64,000 nt of DNA from Clostridiales bacterium (GTDB lineage: Bacteria; Bacillota; Clostridia; Lachnospirales; Lachnospiraceae): the NCBI GenBank assembly GCA_003343625.1, contig QAKV01000028.1, positions 106,044 through 170,043 of the forward strand, given 5' to 3'. A program made the translations under genes and the position numbers. Of this stretch, positions 16,829 through 27,155 are shown one piece after another (positions within the stretch are counted from its first letter, which is position 1; each line of letters starts with the position of its first letter). The notes under the pieces are model-generated. The model did no database searches. It was given only the letters and a program-made list of their open reading frames with translations, and was not told where the DNA came from.

Positions 16829-17571
16829 TCTACGATACTTTTATGGATGAAACGCCTTACGACGCCTGGTGTGAGCGGGTGACGGATATTTTAAAAAGGC
16901 ATGGGATTGAGGACGGACTCGTATTGGATCTGGGCTGCGGCACCGGCAGCATGACGGAACGGCTGGCGCAGGCCGGATATGATATGATCGGCGTGGACTT
17001 ATCCGGCCGGATGCTGGATATCGCTCTGAAAAAAAGGGAGAAGTCCGGACTGGACATCCTGTATTTACAGCAGGATATGCGGGAATTCGAACTTTACGGC
17101 ACGGTTCGCGCCGTAGTCTGTCTGTGCGATTCCCTCAACTATCTGCTCGAGGAGGAAGAGCTGAAGGAGACTTTTCGGCTGGTGAACAATTATCTGGATC
17201 CGGACGGTCTGTTTTTGTTCGATTTCAATACGGTGTACAAATACGGGACGGTGATCGGGGACAGCACCATCGCGGAAAACAGGGATGACTGCAGTTTTAT
17301 CTGGGAAAACTATTTCGAGGAAGAAAGCGGTCTCAACGAATATGATCTGACGATCTTTTTGCGGGAGCAAGGGGAGTTGTTCAGGCGGTTTACGGAAACC
17401 CACGTTCAGAGGGGCTATACGCCGGAAACGATGCGCAGGCTGATCGGGGATGCGGGGCTTTTGTGGGTAAACGCCGTGGACGGGGACACCGGAGGGCCTG
17501 TGACGGAAGAGAGCGAGCGGATCTTCGCGGTGGCAAAAGAACAGGGAAAGGACGGAAGTTTGAAAAGATGA
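16801..17571 (+). CDS. Class I SAM-dependent methyltransferase
   Basis: A 256-residue Rossmann-fold methyltransferase. The SAM-binding loop is VLDLGCGTGSMTERLA (about 40-55), followed by DMIGVDLSGRML with the ribose-binding acid and LQQDMREF (motif II). The domain NYLLEEEELKETFRLVNNYLDPDGLFLFDFN is typical of the small-molecule or protein methyltransferase group found in many Firmicutes. The start at 16801 has the ideal site AAAGGAGG at 16788-16795. It overlaps the previous gene and shares ATGA with hslO, so the genes are translationally coupled. Substrate unknown. Confidence 0.87.
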   Translation: MEAYEDFALVYDTFMDETPYDAWCERVTDILKRHGIEDGLVLDLGCGTGSMTERLAQAGYDMIGVDLSGRMLDIALKKREKSGLDILYLQQDMREFELYGTVRAVVCLCDSLNYLLEEEELKETFRLVNNYLDPDGLFLFDFNTVYKYGTVIGDSTIAENRDDCSFIWENYFEEESGLNEYDLTIFLREQGELFRRFTETHVQRGYTPETMRRLIGDAGLLWVNAVDGDTGGPVTEESERIFAVAKEQGKDGSLKR

Positions 17572-18446
17572 AGGATTATATCGTGAGGGCCACGGCCGCC
17601 GATGCTCAGATCCGGGCGTTTGCGGCGGCTACGAAGGAGACGGTGGAGACGGCCAGAAAGGCACATGATACCAGCCCTGTGGTGACGGCGGGTTTGGGGC
17701 GTCTGCTCACGGCAGGAGCCATGATGGGAACCATGTTGAAGGACGAAAGCGATCTTCTGACGTTGCAGGTCAAAGGGGACGGCCCTGTGGGGGGCATGAC
17801 GGTGACAGCGGATGGAAACGGCCATGTGAAGGGCTATGCCGACGAGCCCCGGGTCATCCTGCCGGCCAGCCCCAGGGGAAAGCTGGATGTGGGACGTGCG
17901 GTGGGAAAGGGAACCCTTTCCGTCATCCGGGATCTGGGATTAAAGGAGCCTTATGTGGGGCAGACCGCCCTTCAGACCGGGGAAATAGGGGATGATCTGA
18001 CCTATTATTTCGCCGCTTCCGAGCAGGTTCCTTCTTCCGTGGGGCTGGGCGTTTTGATGGAGAGGAACAACACGGTGCGCTGCGCGGGGGGCTTTCTCAT
18101 CCAGCTGATGCCATTCGCTTCGGAAGAGGTCATATCGCGCCTGGAGAAAAACCTGTCCAACATCACTTCCGTCACCGCCCTTCTGGATCAGGGCATGACG
18201 CCGGAAGAGATGCTGGGCCGGGTGCTGGACGGCTTCGACCTGGAATTTACGGATAAAACAGAGTGCGGTTTTTTTTGTAACTGCAGCAAGGAGAGGGTGG
18301 AAAAAGCGCTGATTTCCATCGGGAAAAAGGAACTCGAGGAAATGATCGGGGAGGGGAAGCCCATCGAGGTCAACTGCCATTTCTGCAACCGAAATTATTC
18401 CTTTGAGGTGCAGGAGCTCAGGGAGCTTTTGAGGAGGTGCCGATGA
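17568..18446 (+). CDS. hslO: Hsp33 redox-regulated chaperone
   Basis: A 292-residue Hsp33. The C-terminal zinc/redox switch is complete: CNC (FFCNCSKERV) and CHFC (VNCHFCNRNY), four Cys that bind zinc when reduced and form disulfides on oxidative stress, which activates holdase function. The N-terminal substrate domain has TSPVVTAGLGRLLTAGAMMG-like sequence. The ATG at 17568 overlaps the previous stop (ATGA); longer frame starts lack a ribosome site. It also overlaps nadE by 4 nt. Cytoplasmic. Confidence 0.95.
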   Translation: MKDYIVRATAADAQIRAFAAATKETVETARKAHDTSPVVTAGLGRLLTAGAMMGTMLKDESDLLTLQVKGDGPVGGMTVTADGNGHVKGYADEPRVILPASPRGKLDVGRAVGKGTLSVIRDLGLKEPYVGQTALQTGEIGDDLTYYFAASEQVPSSVGLGVLMERNNTVRCAGGFLIQLMPFASEEVISRLEKNLSNITSVTALLDQGMTPEEMLGRVLDGFDLEFTDKTECGFFCNCSKERVEKALISIGKKELEEMIGEGKPIEVNCHFCNRNYSFEVQELRELLRRCR

Positions 18447-20353
18447 GACACGGATTTTTGAAGACGGCGGCGGTGACGCCCAAAATCAGGGTGGCGGATC
18501 CGGCCGATAACGCCCGGGCGGTCTGTGAATGTCTGGACGAATGCTTTGAACGGAAGGTGAAGCTGGCGGTGCTGCCGGAGTTGTGCCTGACGGCCTTTAC
18601 CTGCCAGGATCTTTTTTTGCAGGAGCGGCTGTTGGAAGGCGCGAAGGAAGCCCTCAAAACGGTCATCGCCCATACGAAGGGGCGGGATACCCTGGTATTC
18701 GTGGGCCTGCCGCTGGAAAAGGACGGCAAGCTGTACAATGTGGCGGCTGCGATTCAGGAGGGAAGGCTTTTGGGGTTCGTGCCCAAGCGCAACATCCCCA
18801 ATTATGCGGAATTTTATGAAGTGCGCCATTTCGCGGCGGGGAGCATGCGGGCGGAGGAAGTGGAATTTGACGGGCAGAAGGTTCCCTTTGGGGCGAACCT
18901 CCTGTTTTCCTGTTCCAATATGCCGGGGCTGACGGTGGGGTGCGAGATCTGCGAGGACGTATGGGTGGCGGATCCGCCTTCCACAGGGCTGGCGAAAGCC
19001 GGCGCTACTGTGATCGTCAACCTGTCCGCCTCCAACGAAACGGTGGGGAAAGACGATTATCGCCGGGAACTTTTAAAAGCTACCAGCGCCCGGCTCATCG
19101 CGGGCTATATTTATGCCAGCGCCGGAGAAGGGGAATCCACTCAGGATCTGGTATTCGCCGGCCATAATATGATCCTGGAAAACGGAAGCATTCTGGCAGA
19201 AGCGCGGCTGTTTCAAAACGATATGGTCGTCTCCGAACTGGATCTGGGGCGGCTGCGTCACGAAAGGCGGCGGATGACCACCTTTTTGCAGGAAGGGCAG
19301 GAAAACTATGTGAAGATTCCATTCGCCCTCTGGCCGGAGGAGACGTCGCTGAGCCGTACCTTTGCTCCCAGGCCCTTCGTGCCTGCGGACGAGGCGCTCA
19401 GGGCGAGACGCTGCGAGGAAATTCTGGCCATTCAGGCCATGGGACTCAAAAAGCGTTACGAGCATACGGGATCGCAGTCTGCGGTCATCGGGGTATCCGG
19501 GGGACTGGATTCTACGCTGGCCCTGCTCGTGACGGCCCGGGCGTTCGATCTTTTGGGAATGAACCGCTCCCGGATCCTTTCCGTCACCATGCCGTGCTTC
19601 GGCACCACCAGCCGCACCTACGAAAACGCATGCCGTCTGGCCGAAGCGTTGGGGAGCACGCTGCGGGAAGTGAATATTCAGGAAGCGGTGAGGGTGCATT
19701 TCCGGGACATCGGACAGGAAGAAGGCTGTCACGATGTGACCTATGAAAACGGGCAGGCACGGGAGCGAACCCAGGTGCTGATGGATCTGGCCAATCGAAC
19801 CGGCGGCCTGGTCATCGGCACCGGGGATATGTCCGAGCTGGCTCTGGGTTGGGCTACTTACAACGGCGATCATATGTCCATGTACGGCGTCAATGTAGGC
19901 GTGCCCAAAACCCTGGTGCGCCATCTGGTACGGTATTATGCGGATACCTGTCAGGATTCAGCCCTTCGTGAGGTGCTTCTGGACGTACTGGATACGCCGG
20001 TCAGCCCGGAACTGCTTCCTCCGGTGGACGGTGTGATCAGCCAGAAGACAGAAGACCTGGTGGGACCTTATGAACTGCACGATTTCTTTTTGTATTACAT
20101 GCTGCGGTGTGGATTTCCTCCATCGAAGGTGTATCGGATCGCGGTGCGGGCCTTTGCGGACTCCTATGAGGAGGAGACCGTCAAAAAGTGGCTGAAGATC
20201 TTCTACCGCAGATTCTTCAGCCAGCAGTTCAAACGTTCCTGTCTGCCGGACGGCCCTAAAGTGGGCAGCGTGGCGCTCTCTCCGAGAGGGGATCTGCGCA
20301 TGCCGTCGGATGCCGCTTTGGCCGTCTGGCAGAAGGAACTGGATGCGCTTTAA
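18443..20353 (+). CDS. nadE: Glutamine-dependent NAD+ synthetase
   Basis: A 636-residue two-domain enzyme. The N-terminal nitrilase-like glutaminase (about 1-290) has LPELCLTAFTCQD with the Glu, LPLEKDGKLYNV, and the catalytic Cys in CEICEDVWV (about C170). The C-terminal synthetase has the ATP P-loop VIGVSGGLDSTLALL (about 350), GTGDMSELALGWAT and YNGDHMSMYGVN. It amidates nicotinic acid adenine dinucleotide using glutamine. The start is ATG 18443 after GAGGAGG; a GTG at 18437 also opens the frame. It overlaps hslO by ATGA, a coupling of redox chaperone and NAD supply. Confidence 0.95.
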   Translation: MRHGFLKTAAVTPKIRVADPADNARAVCECLDECFERKVKLAVLPELCLTAFTCQDLFLQERLLEGAKEALKTVIAHTKGRDTLVFVGLPLEKDGKLYNVAAAIQEGRLLGFVPKRNIPNYAEFYEVRHFAAGSMRAEEVEFDGQKVPFGANLLFSCSNMPGLTVGCEICEDVWVADPPSTGLAKAGATVIVNLSASNETVGKDDYRRELLKATSARLIAGYIYASAGEGESTQDLVFAGHNMILENGSILAEARLFQNDMVVSELDLGRLRHERRRMTTFLQEGQENYVKIPFALWPEETSLSRTFAPRPFVPADEALRARRCEEILAIQAMGLKKRYEHTGSQSAVIGVSGGLDSTLALLVTARAFDLLGMNRSRILSVTMPCFGTTSRTYENACRLAEALGSTLREVNIQEAVRVHFRDIGQEEGCHDVTYENGQARERTQVLMDLANRTGGLVIGTGDMSELALGWATYNGDHMSMYGVNVGVPKTLVRHLVRYYADTCQDSALREVLLDVLDTPVSPELLPPVDGVISQKTEDLVGPYELHDFFLYYMLRCGFPPSKVYRIAVRAFADSYEEETVKKWLKIFYRRFFSQQFKRSCLPDGPKVGSVALSPRGDLRMPSDAALAVWQKELDAL

Positions 20354-20817
20354 GGGATGGCCTGCGTTTCGCTTTCGGCGACAGCGGCCTTTTGCAGGGC
20401 GGCCGAGATCGCTTCCAAAAGCAGCTGGGAGGTGTACTGGTTTTCTTCCGGCCAGGTGATCCCCTCCAGGGACTGCGTTTCGCAGACCTGATCCGCGATA
20501 GACTCCAGGCAGGGCTCCATCAGAGGATACATGGTGGTGACAGCCTCGCTTAAGTTGACCAGCCGGATGGAAGTGATGCAGGAATCATCCACAACGACCT
20601 CCACATCCACGCCTGCAGATCCGATCTGGAGGGAGGTTGTGTACTTTCCGGGCACATAGCGCACCACGTCGTCGGAAAAGACCGGCTTTTCGCCTTTTTT
20701 GCCCGGCAGGAACATCAGGGCCATTAGGATGAGAAACAGGATGGCCAGGAGGATGAAGATGCCGGTATAGATCAATTCCTTTAGGTGAAGTACGATGATT
20801 TTTGTTTTGGAACTCAT
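20350..20817 (-). CDS. Membrane-anchored protein with an FMN-binding-like domain
   Basis: A 155-residue protein. Residues 13-36 form one membrane segment; the rest is outside or cytoplasmic. The pattern YVPGKYTTSLQIG-x-VDVEVVVDDSCITSIRLVN followed by ESIADQVCETQS and LLLEAISAALQKA matches the order of FMN-binding (RnfG-type) domains, but the SGAT threonine motif that takes covalent FMN is replaced by ITWPEENQYTS. It may be a relative that lost flavin binding. The stop overlaps the nadE stop (convergent genes). No firm function. Confidence 0.6.
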   Translation of the reverse strand: MSSKTKIIVLHLKELIYTGIFILLAILFLILMALMFLPGKKGEKPVFSDDVVRYVPGKYTTSLQIGSAGVDVEVVVDDSCITSIRLVNLSEAVTTMYPLMEPCLESIADQVCETQSLEGITWPEENQYTSQLLLEAISAALQKAAVAESETQAIP

Positions 20818-20916
20818 TGCGCGATCCCCAATTTGTCTGTTATTGCAGTTTACGCGGATCGGGGCGGAGATATGAATAACAGTTTCGATGCGGGAGTTTT
20901 TTTACAGGAGGAAGTA

Positions 20917-21783
20917 ATGGAGATCAGATTTACCAAGATGCAGGGCTGTGGAAACGACTATGTGTATATCGACGGTTTTTCCTGCAGCCTGCCCGAAGAG
21001 CAGAAACCCGACTTCGTCCGTTTCGCCAGCGACCGGCACTTCGGGGTAGGAGGCGATGGGGTGATTTTTATCAATCCCTCTTCGGAGGCGGATTTCGAGA
21101 TGGAGATGTATAACGCGGACGGGAGCCGTTCGGAAATGTGCGGCAACGGTATCCGCTGCGTGGCGAAATACGTTCACGATAAGGGGATGACGGATCGGGA
21201 ATGCTTTTCTATCATCAGCGGCGGCCAGGTCAAACGGATGGAGCTGACGGTGAAGGATGGAAGAACCGAGGCCGTCCGGGTGGACATGGGAGAGCCCGAA
21301 CTGGATCCGGACAAAATCCCCGTGACGGCGTCGGGGAGCCGTGTCGTGGACGAGCCGATTTCAGTGGACGGAAAGGAATACCGGATGACCTGCGTTTCGA
21401 TGGGAAATCCTCATGCGGTAATCTTTTCGGACGGGGTGGAGGAAATGGATCTGGAAAAAATCGGGCCATCCTTCGAAAACCACGAACGGTTCCCAAGGAG
21501 GATCAACACGGAATTCGTGGAGATCCGCGATCGGGGAAGGGTTCGGATGCGTGTGTGGGAGAGGGGAACGGGAGAAACCCTGGCCTGCGGCACGGGCTGC
21601 TGCGCCACGGCGGTGGCGGGGGTCTTAAACGGCCTGACGGATCGGAAGGTGACCGTGGAAGTGACGGGGGGAGAGCTTCTGATCGAGTGGGACGAACAAA
21701 CCAATCACGTCTTTATGACCGGCCCGGCCCGGTTTGTGTTCGAAGGAACGGTAGAGTGGGAGAAGGGTACCCCGGGGCTCTGA
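20917..21783 (+). CDS. dapF: Diaminopimelate epimerase
   Basis: A 288-residue DapF. MQGCGNDYVYIDGF opens the protein. The two catalytic Cys are in GNGIRC (about C73) and ACGTGCCATA (about C226). It interconverts LL- and meso-diaminopimelate, giving meso-DAP for peptidoglycan and lysine. A longer frame starts at 20785, but the ATG at 20917 has AGGAGGA at 20906-20912. It is transcribed away from the FMN-like gene. Confidence 0.96.
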   Translation: MEIRFTKMQGCGNDYVYIDGFSCSLPEEQKPDFVRFASDRHFGVGGDGVIFINPSSEADFEMEMYNADGSRSEMCGNGIRCVAKYVHDKGMTDRECFSIISGGQVKRMELTVKDGRTEAVRVDMGEPELDPDKIPVTASGSRVVDEPISVDGKEYRMTCVSMGNPHAVIFSDGVEEMDLEKIGPSFENHERFPRRINTEFVEIRDRGRVRMRVWERGTGETLACGTGCCATAVAGVLNGLTDRKVTVEVTGGELLIEWDEQTNHVFMTGPARFVFEGTVEWEKGTPGL

Positions 21784-21788
21784 CGAAA

Positions 21789-21878
21789 AAAATCGGTATG
21801 TCCTCGTCGTTTCAGCGTTATGCCGGCGCGTTTTCCAACGCGCGCCGACAAGCGTAAACGGCATGACATACCGATTTT
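21789..21878. terminator. Large bidirectional terminator between convergent genes
   Basis: AAAATCGGTATGTC (21789-21802) is the exact reverse complement of 21865-21878. Inside is a second hairpin, GGCGCGTT-TTCC-AACGCGCGCC. A/T-runs lie on both outer sides. Confidence 0.85.
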
Positions 21879-21897
21879 GATCGAGATCGTATTTTAT

Positions 21898-22584
21898 TCA
21901 CTCATCTAAAAGCATGTATTCCAGGAATTTCACCCCGTTGTCCGGATGCTCCGCATTGGAAACGATACAGAACCAGGCGGGGACTTCATGGGAGAGGAAG
22001 AAAGAGGAATCCCGCACATCCACGGCGATGGGTACCTCTCCCTTATCGTCGTCCGGAATATCCCAATAGAGGAGTTTGCCCTGCTCTTCGAAGGAGGCGA
22101 TCATTTCTTCCGGGAGGACTTCGGTCAGATCCGCGAAATAGCCCTGGTCGGCGGTCTGCTCCAGGTAGCTGTCATCCGTGAGGATGACGTCCAGGGCGCG
22201 GGCGGAAACCATGGCCATCACCTTCTGGATGTTCACAGCGGTATATTCGTCGCCGCCGTCATAGTCGATGTAAATGCCCGTATCCAGCACGGCTTCGCAC
22301 TCCTTCGAATCGATGCCGGCCCAGGAGACGAAATCGGCCGCTTCCTGCTCGCTGTCGAACTCTTCGGCCAGCACCATATTCACGAAGGCGGCCTCCATGA
22401 CGATGTCCTTTCTGGTGGCGATGGTATAGATGAAGTTGCCCCCGAAAATCAGCACCAGAAGGGTGATGAGCGTATGGATCTTATAATATTCCCAGAAATA
22501 GGCGAACTTCTCTTTCGGGCTCTTTCCCTTCAGTTTCTGACGCTGTTCTTTGATCTCATCGTTTACCGAATTCCCTGCAGCCAT
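21898..22584 (-). CDS. Membrane-anchored protein of unknown function, binding-protein-like
   Basis: A 228-residue protein. After a charged N-terminus (about 35 residues, with KEKFAYFWEYYKIHT) there is one membrane segment (about 37-57). The extracytoplasmic remainder, with KVMAMVSARALDVILTDDSYLEQTADQGYFADLTEVLPEEM and PIAVDVRDSSFF, resembles parts of extracellular solute-binding proteins. It is too short for a full type 2 binding protein. Proteins with this layout are common in Lachnospiraceae. It has its own promoter; function unknown. Confidence 0.7.
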   Translation of the reverse strand: MAAGNSVNDEIKEQRQKLKGKSPKEKFAYFWEYYKIHTLITLLVLIFGGNFIYTIATRKDIVMEAAFVNMVLAEEFDSEQEAADFVSWAGIDSKECEAVLDTGIYIDYDGGDEYTAVNIQKVMAMVSARALDVILTDDSYLEQTADQGYFADLTEVLPEEMIASFEEQGKLLYWDIPDDDKGEVPIAVDVRDSSFFLSHEVPAWFCIVSNAEHPDNGVKFLEYMLLDE

Positions 22585-22626
22585 GGTTCGTCTACCTCCA
22601 AAAATCGATTTTCTTTTTCAGTAAGT

Positions 22627-22655
22627 ATGATATACGCTCACGTGGATAAAGTCAA
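22627..22655 (-). promoter_or_regulatory. Promoter of the binding-protein-like gene
   Basis: On the minus strand TTGACT (22655-22650), 17 nt, TATCAT (22632-22627). Confidence 0.75.
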
Positions 22656-22709
22656 TGAAAGACGATTTCCTGAATCATGAAAATTTTATGAACAACGGAA
22701 CCGTTCGCC

Positions 22710-22738
22710 TTGAAAAAGGTGCGGCTATGTAATATGAT
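22710..22738 (+). promoter_or_regulatory. Promoter of the DUF6106 gene
   Basis: TTGAAA (22710-22715), 17 nt, TATGAT (22733-22738). It lies inside the upstream frame extension, which shows that extension is not translated. Confidence 0.75.
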
Positions 22739-22796
22739 AATAAAAAGGGTTTCGGAGACAGTTTTCGACCCAATTTCGAAAAAGGTGGTAGACAGC

Positions 22797-23287
22797 ATGA
22801 ATGAAAGTTATGTGGAATGTCTGGTAGCGCGCAGGCCATCCGGCGGGATGAAGGCCTTAAAGGTTCTGCTGATCGTCGTGACGGTAATCGGGATTCTCGG
22901 AGGGATGATCGCGTTCCCTTTGCTGATCGTTGCGGTGGCAGCTGCGGTAGGCGCTTATTTCGCGTCCCTGTATTCGAGCCTTGAATACGAATACCTTTAT
23001 GTGGACAAGGAGATCTCAGTGGACAAGATCCTGAACAAGTCAAAGCGCAAGAAGGCGGAGAAATTCGAGCTGGACCGGATGGAGATTTTCGCGCCCGTCA
23101 ATTCCTGGCATCTGGATAATTATAAGAACCGCCAGTTCAAGACGACGGATTATAGCAGCGGCGTGGCGGGGCAGCCGGACAGGCGGTACGCCATGATTTA
23201 TAACGGCGAGAGGAAGATCCTCTTCGAACCCAACCAGGAGATGGTGAAGGCCATGCAGGCTGTCGCTCCGAGAAAAGTTTTTTTGGA

Positions 23288-23291
<4 letters not shown>
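22797..23291 (+). CDS. DUF6106 family membrane protein
   Basis: A 164-residue protein. It begins MNESYVECLVARR, has two hydrophobic helices (about 20-65), then EYEYLYVDKEISVDKILNKSKRKK, MEIFAPVNSWHLDNYKNR, TDYSSG and ILFEPNQEMVKAMQAVAPRKVF, the conserved blocks of DUF6106 as I recall it from Lachnospiraceae. Function unknown. The ATG at 22797 is preceded by AAAGGTGG; longer starts precede the predicted transcription start. It is followed closely by guaB. Confidence 0.8.
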
Positions 23292-24884
<1,593 letters not shown>

Positions 24885-24896
24885 AGGAATTAAATA

Positions 24897-24975
24897 GGTA
24901 GGGACGTGTGACTGGCGGATCAGTGGAGTTCACCACGGGGAGCACGTTGACTGAAGACCGGCCGCCTGGGTACTG
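24897..24975 (+). promoter_or_regulatory. ZTP riboswitch (pfl motif)
   Basis: The aptamer core is intact: GACGTGTGACTGGCGG in the first part, TCACCACGGGGAGCACG in the internal loop, and CCGCCTGGG in the 3' pseudoknot part. These are the conserved positions of pfl RNAs, which sense ZTP/ZMP and switch on one-carbon and purine genes. It is 12 nt after the guaB stop, upstream of the AICAR-to-IMP genes, a fitting target since ZMP is their substrate. Confidence 0.93.
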
Positions 24976-25017
24976 AACTGATTATAGAGGAAGAGTATCC
25001 GGGCGGCCGCTTTATTT
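24959..25017 (+). terminator. ZTP-riboswitch expression platform terminator
   Basis: GGCCGCCTGGGTAC pairs with GTATCCGGGCGGCC and is followed by TTTATTTT. The left arm includes the aptamer's CCGCCTGGG, so ligand binding and termination compete. Confidence 0.85.
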
Positions 25018-25035
25018 TAAGAAAGGAGAGCGCAG

Positions 25036-25749
25036 ATGCAGAAGAAAAGTCTGGCAGAGGAACTGAAGAACAACGCCTATCCGGGCAGGGGGATCGTCAT
25101 CGGAAAGACCCCCGATGGAAAGAAGGCCGTGACGGCCTATTTCATCATGGGGAGGAGCAGCAATTCCAGAAACAGGATCTTCGTGGAAGACGGGGAAGGG
25201 ATCCGAACCCAGGCATTCGATCCGTCCAGGCTGGAGGACCCCAGCCTGATCATCTACGCCCCCGTGCGGGTGCTGGGCAACAAGACCATCGTGACCAACG
25301 GGGATCAGACGGACACCATATATGAGGGGATGGATCATCAGATGACGTTCGAGCAGAGCTTGAGGAGCCGCTGCTTCGAACCGGATGCCCCCAACTACAC
25401 GCCCAGAATTTCCGGCATCCTGCATTTAGAAGGGGGATCCTGTAATTATGCCATGTCCATCTTAAAGAGCGATGGCGGCGATCCGTCCGGATGCCAGCGT
25501 TTCACCTTCGCCTACGAGAACCCGAAAGCGGGAGAAGGGCGCTTCATCCATACCTATCAGGGCGATGGAAACCCTCTGCCCAGTTTCGAGGGCGAGCCGG
25601 AGCTGGTGGGCATCGAAGGGGATATCGAGTCCTTTACGGAAACGGTGTGGAACAGCCTGAACGAGGAGAACAAAGTTTCCCTTTTCGTCCGCTTCATCGA
25701 CATCGCAACAGGGGAATACGAGACCAAAATCGTCAACAAGAATTGCTGA
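25036..25749 (+). CDS. purO: IMP cyclohydrolase, PurO-like stand-alone enzyme
   Basis: A 237-residue protein of the IMP_cyclohyd family. Diagnostic parts are NNAYPGRGIVIGKTPDGK, AYFIMGRSSNSRNRIFV, and PNYTPRISGIL. The reaction closes FAICAR to IMP, the last step of de novo purine synthesis. Most bacteria do this with the N-terminal domain of bifunctional PurH. Here it is a separate protein of the kind first found in archaea, next to an AICARFT-only gene. Ribosome site AAAGGAG. Controlled by the ZTP riboswitch. Confidence 0.9.
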   Translation: MQKKSLAEELKNNAYPGRGIVIGKTPDGKKAVTAYFIMGRSSNSRNRIFVEDGEGIRTQAFDPSRLEDPSLIIYAPVRVLGNKTIVTNGDQTDTIYEGMDHQMTFEQSLRSRCFEPDAPNYTPRISGILHLEGGSCNYAMSILKSDGGDPSGCQRFTFAYENPKAGEGRFIHTYQGDGNPLPSFEGEPELVGIEGDIESFTETVWNSLNEENKVSLFVRFIDIATGEYETKIVNKNC

Positions 25750-25765
25750 AAGGGGATCAAAAAAG

Positions 25766-26944
25766 ATGAATGAAATTCAGTTGAAATACGGATGCAACCC
25801 GAATCAGAAACCGTCCCGGATTTTCATGGAGGACGGATCCGACCTTCCGGTGACGGTATTAAACGGCAAGCCGGGGTATATCAATTTCCTGGATGCCTTT
25901 AACGGCTGGCAGCTGGTTTCCGAACTCAAAAAGGCCACCGGTCTGCCTGCGGCCACTTCTTTCAAACACGTTTCTCCCGCCGGCGCGGCGGTGGGCCTGC
26001 CGCTGACCGATACCCTGGCGAAAATCTACTGGGTGGACGATCTGGGAGAGCTTTCCCCGCTGGCCTGCGCGTATGCCAGGGCCAGAGGCGCGGATCGAAT
26101 GTCTTCTTTCGGGGACTTCATCGCCCTGTCCGACGAATGCGACGCGGACACGGCCCGGCTGATCAAACGGGAAGTTTCCGACGGCGTCATCGCTCCCGGT
26201 TACACCCCGGAAGCGCTGGAGATGCTTAAGAGCAAGAAAAAGGGCAATTACAACGTCATTCAGATCGATCCTTCCTATCAGCCTGCAGCCATCGAGAGAA
26301 AGCAGGTATTCGGCATCACGTTCGAACAGGGGAGAAATGAACTGAATATCGATGGGGACCTGCTCTCCAACTTCGTGACGCAGAAAAAGGAAGTGCCTGA
26401 GGAAGCGCTGATCGACATGAAGATCGCTCTGATCACTTTAAAATATACCCAGTCCAATTCCGTCTGCTATGTAAAGGGCGGCCAGGCCATCGGCATCGGC
26501 GCCGGACAGCAGTCCAGGATCCACTGTACCCGTCTGGCAGGCCAAAAGGCGGATAACTGGTGGCTGCGGCAGTCCCCTCAGGTGTTGGGCCTTTCCTTTG
26601 TGGACGGTCTGGGCCGCGCTGACAGGGACAACGCCATCGACGTCTACATGGGGGACGAATACGAGGATGTGCTGGCGGAAGGCGTATGGCAGACGAAATT
26701 CAAGGTCAAACCTCCCGTATTCACCCGGGAGGAAAAACGGGCCTGGCTGGATCGGCTCTCCGGCGTGACGCTGGGTTCCGACGCGTTCTTCCCGTTCTCG
26801 GATAACATCGAGCGGGCGCATAAGAGCGGCGTGGCTTACATCGCCCAGCCCGGCGGTTCCGTGCGGGACGATGCGGTGATCGAATGCTGTGATAAATACG
26901 GCATGGCCATGGTGTTCACCGGAATCCGCCTGTTCCACCATTGA
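25766..26944 (+). CDS. purH: AICAR formyltransferase (PurH formyltransferase domain only)
   Basis: A 392-residue protein matching only the AICARFT half of PurH. It starts [19 protein letters not shown] ([15 protein letters not shown]), has [14 protein letters not shown] with the catalytic [27 protein letters not shown] and ends [32 protein letters not shown]. It formylates AICAR (ZMP) with 10-formyl-THF. The IMP cyclohydrolase domain is missing and supplied by the previous gene, 16 nt upstream. ZMP is both this enzyme's substrate and the riboswitch ligand. Confidence 0.93.
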   Translation: MNEIQLKYGCNPNQKPSRIFMEDGSDLPVTVLNGKPGYINFLDAFNGWQLVSELKKATGLPAATSFKHVSPAGAAVGLPLTDTLAKIYWVDDLGELSPLACAYARARGADRMSSFGDFIALSDECDADTARLIKREVSDGVIAPGYTPEALEMLKSKKKGNYNVIQIDPSYQPAAIERKQVFGITFEQGRNELNIDGDLLSNFVTQKKEVPEEALIDMKIALITLKYTQSNSVCYVKGGQAIGIGAGQQSRIHCTRLAGQKADNWWLRQSPQVLGLSFVDGLGRADRDNAIDVYMGDEYEDVLAEGVWQTKFKVKPPVFTREEKRAWLDRLSGVTLGSDAFFPFSDNIERAHKSGVAYIAQPGGSVRDDAVIECCDKYGMAMVFTGIRLFHH

Positions 26945-27047
26945 CGGAAATTCAGGTTGGGGTTTGGCGGAACGGCGACAAACGGAATACGTTTTAAATT
27001 AAAATAGATTTGCTCTTTACAACAGGCTGTGTCAGCCGGAGAGAAAC

Positions 27048-27091
27048 GGGGCGGGCCGCGCTTTTCGTCAGGGAAAGCGCGGCCCGTCCGC
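27048..27091. other. GC-rich hairpin downstream of purH
   Basis: A stem of about 15 bp, CGGGCCGCGCTTT with AAAGCGCGGCCCG, with a 9-nt loop. It lacks a T-run on the plus strand, so it may be a weak terminator or a processed 3' end. It lies between the purine genes and the recombinase. Confidence 0.5.
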
Positions 27092-27155
27092 GTATCCGGG
27101 AATAAAAGTGCGCGGGGGCGGGTATTACAATAAAAAAAGGAAGAGCGAAAGAGAC

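Noticed and set aside
27048..27091. Intrinsic terminator after purH
   Set aside because: Strong stem but no T-run on the plus strand, so listed only as a hairpin.
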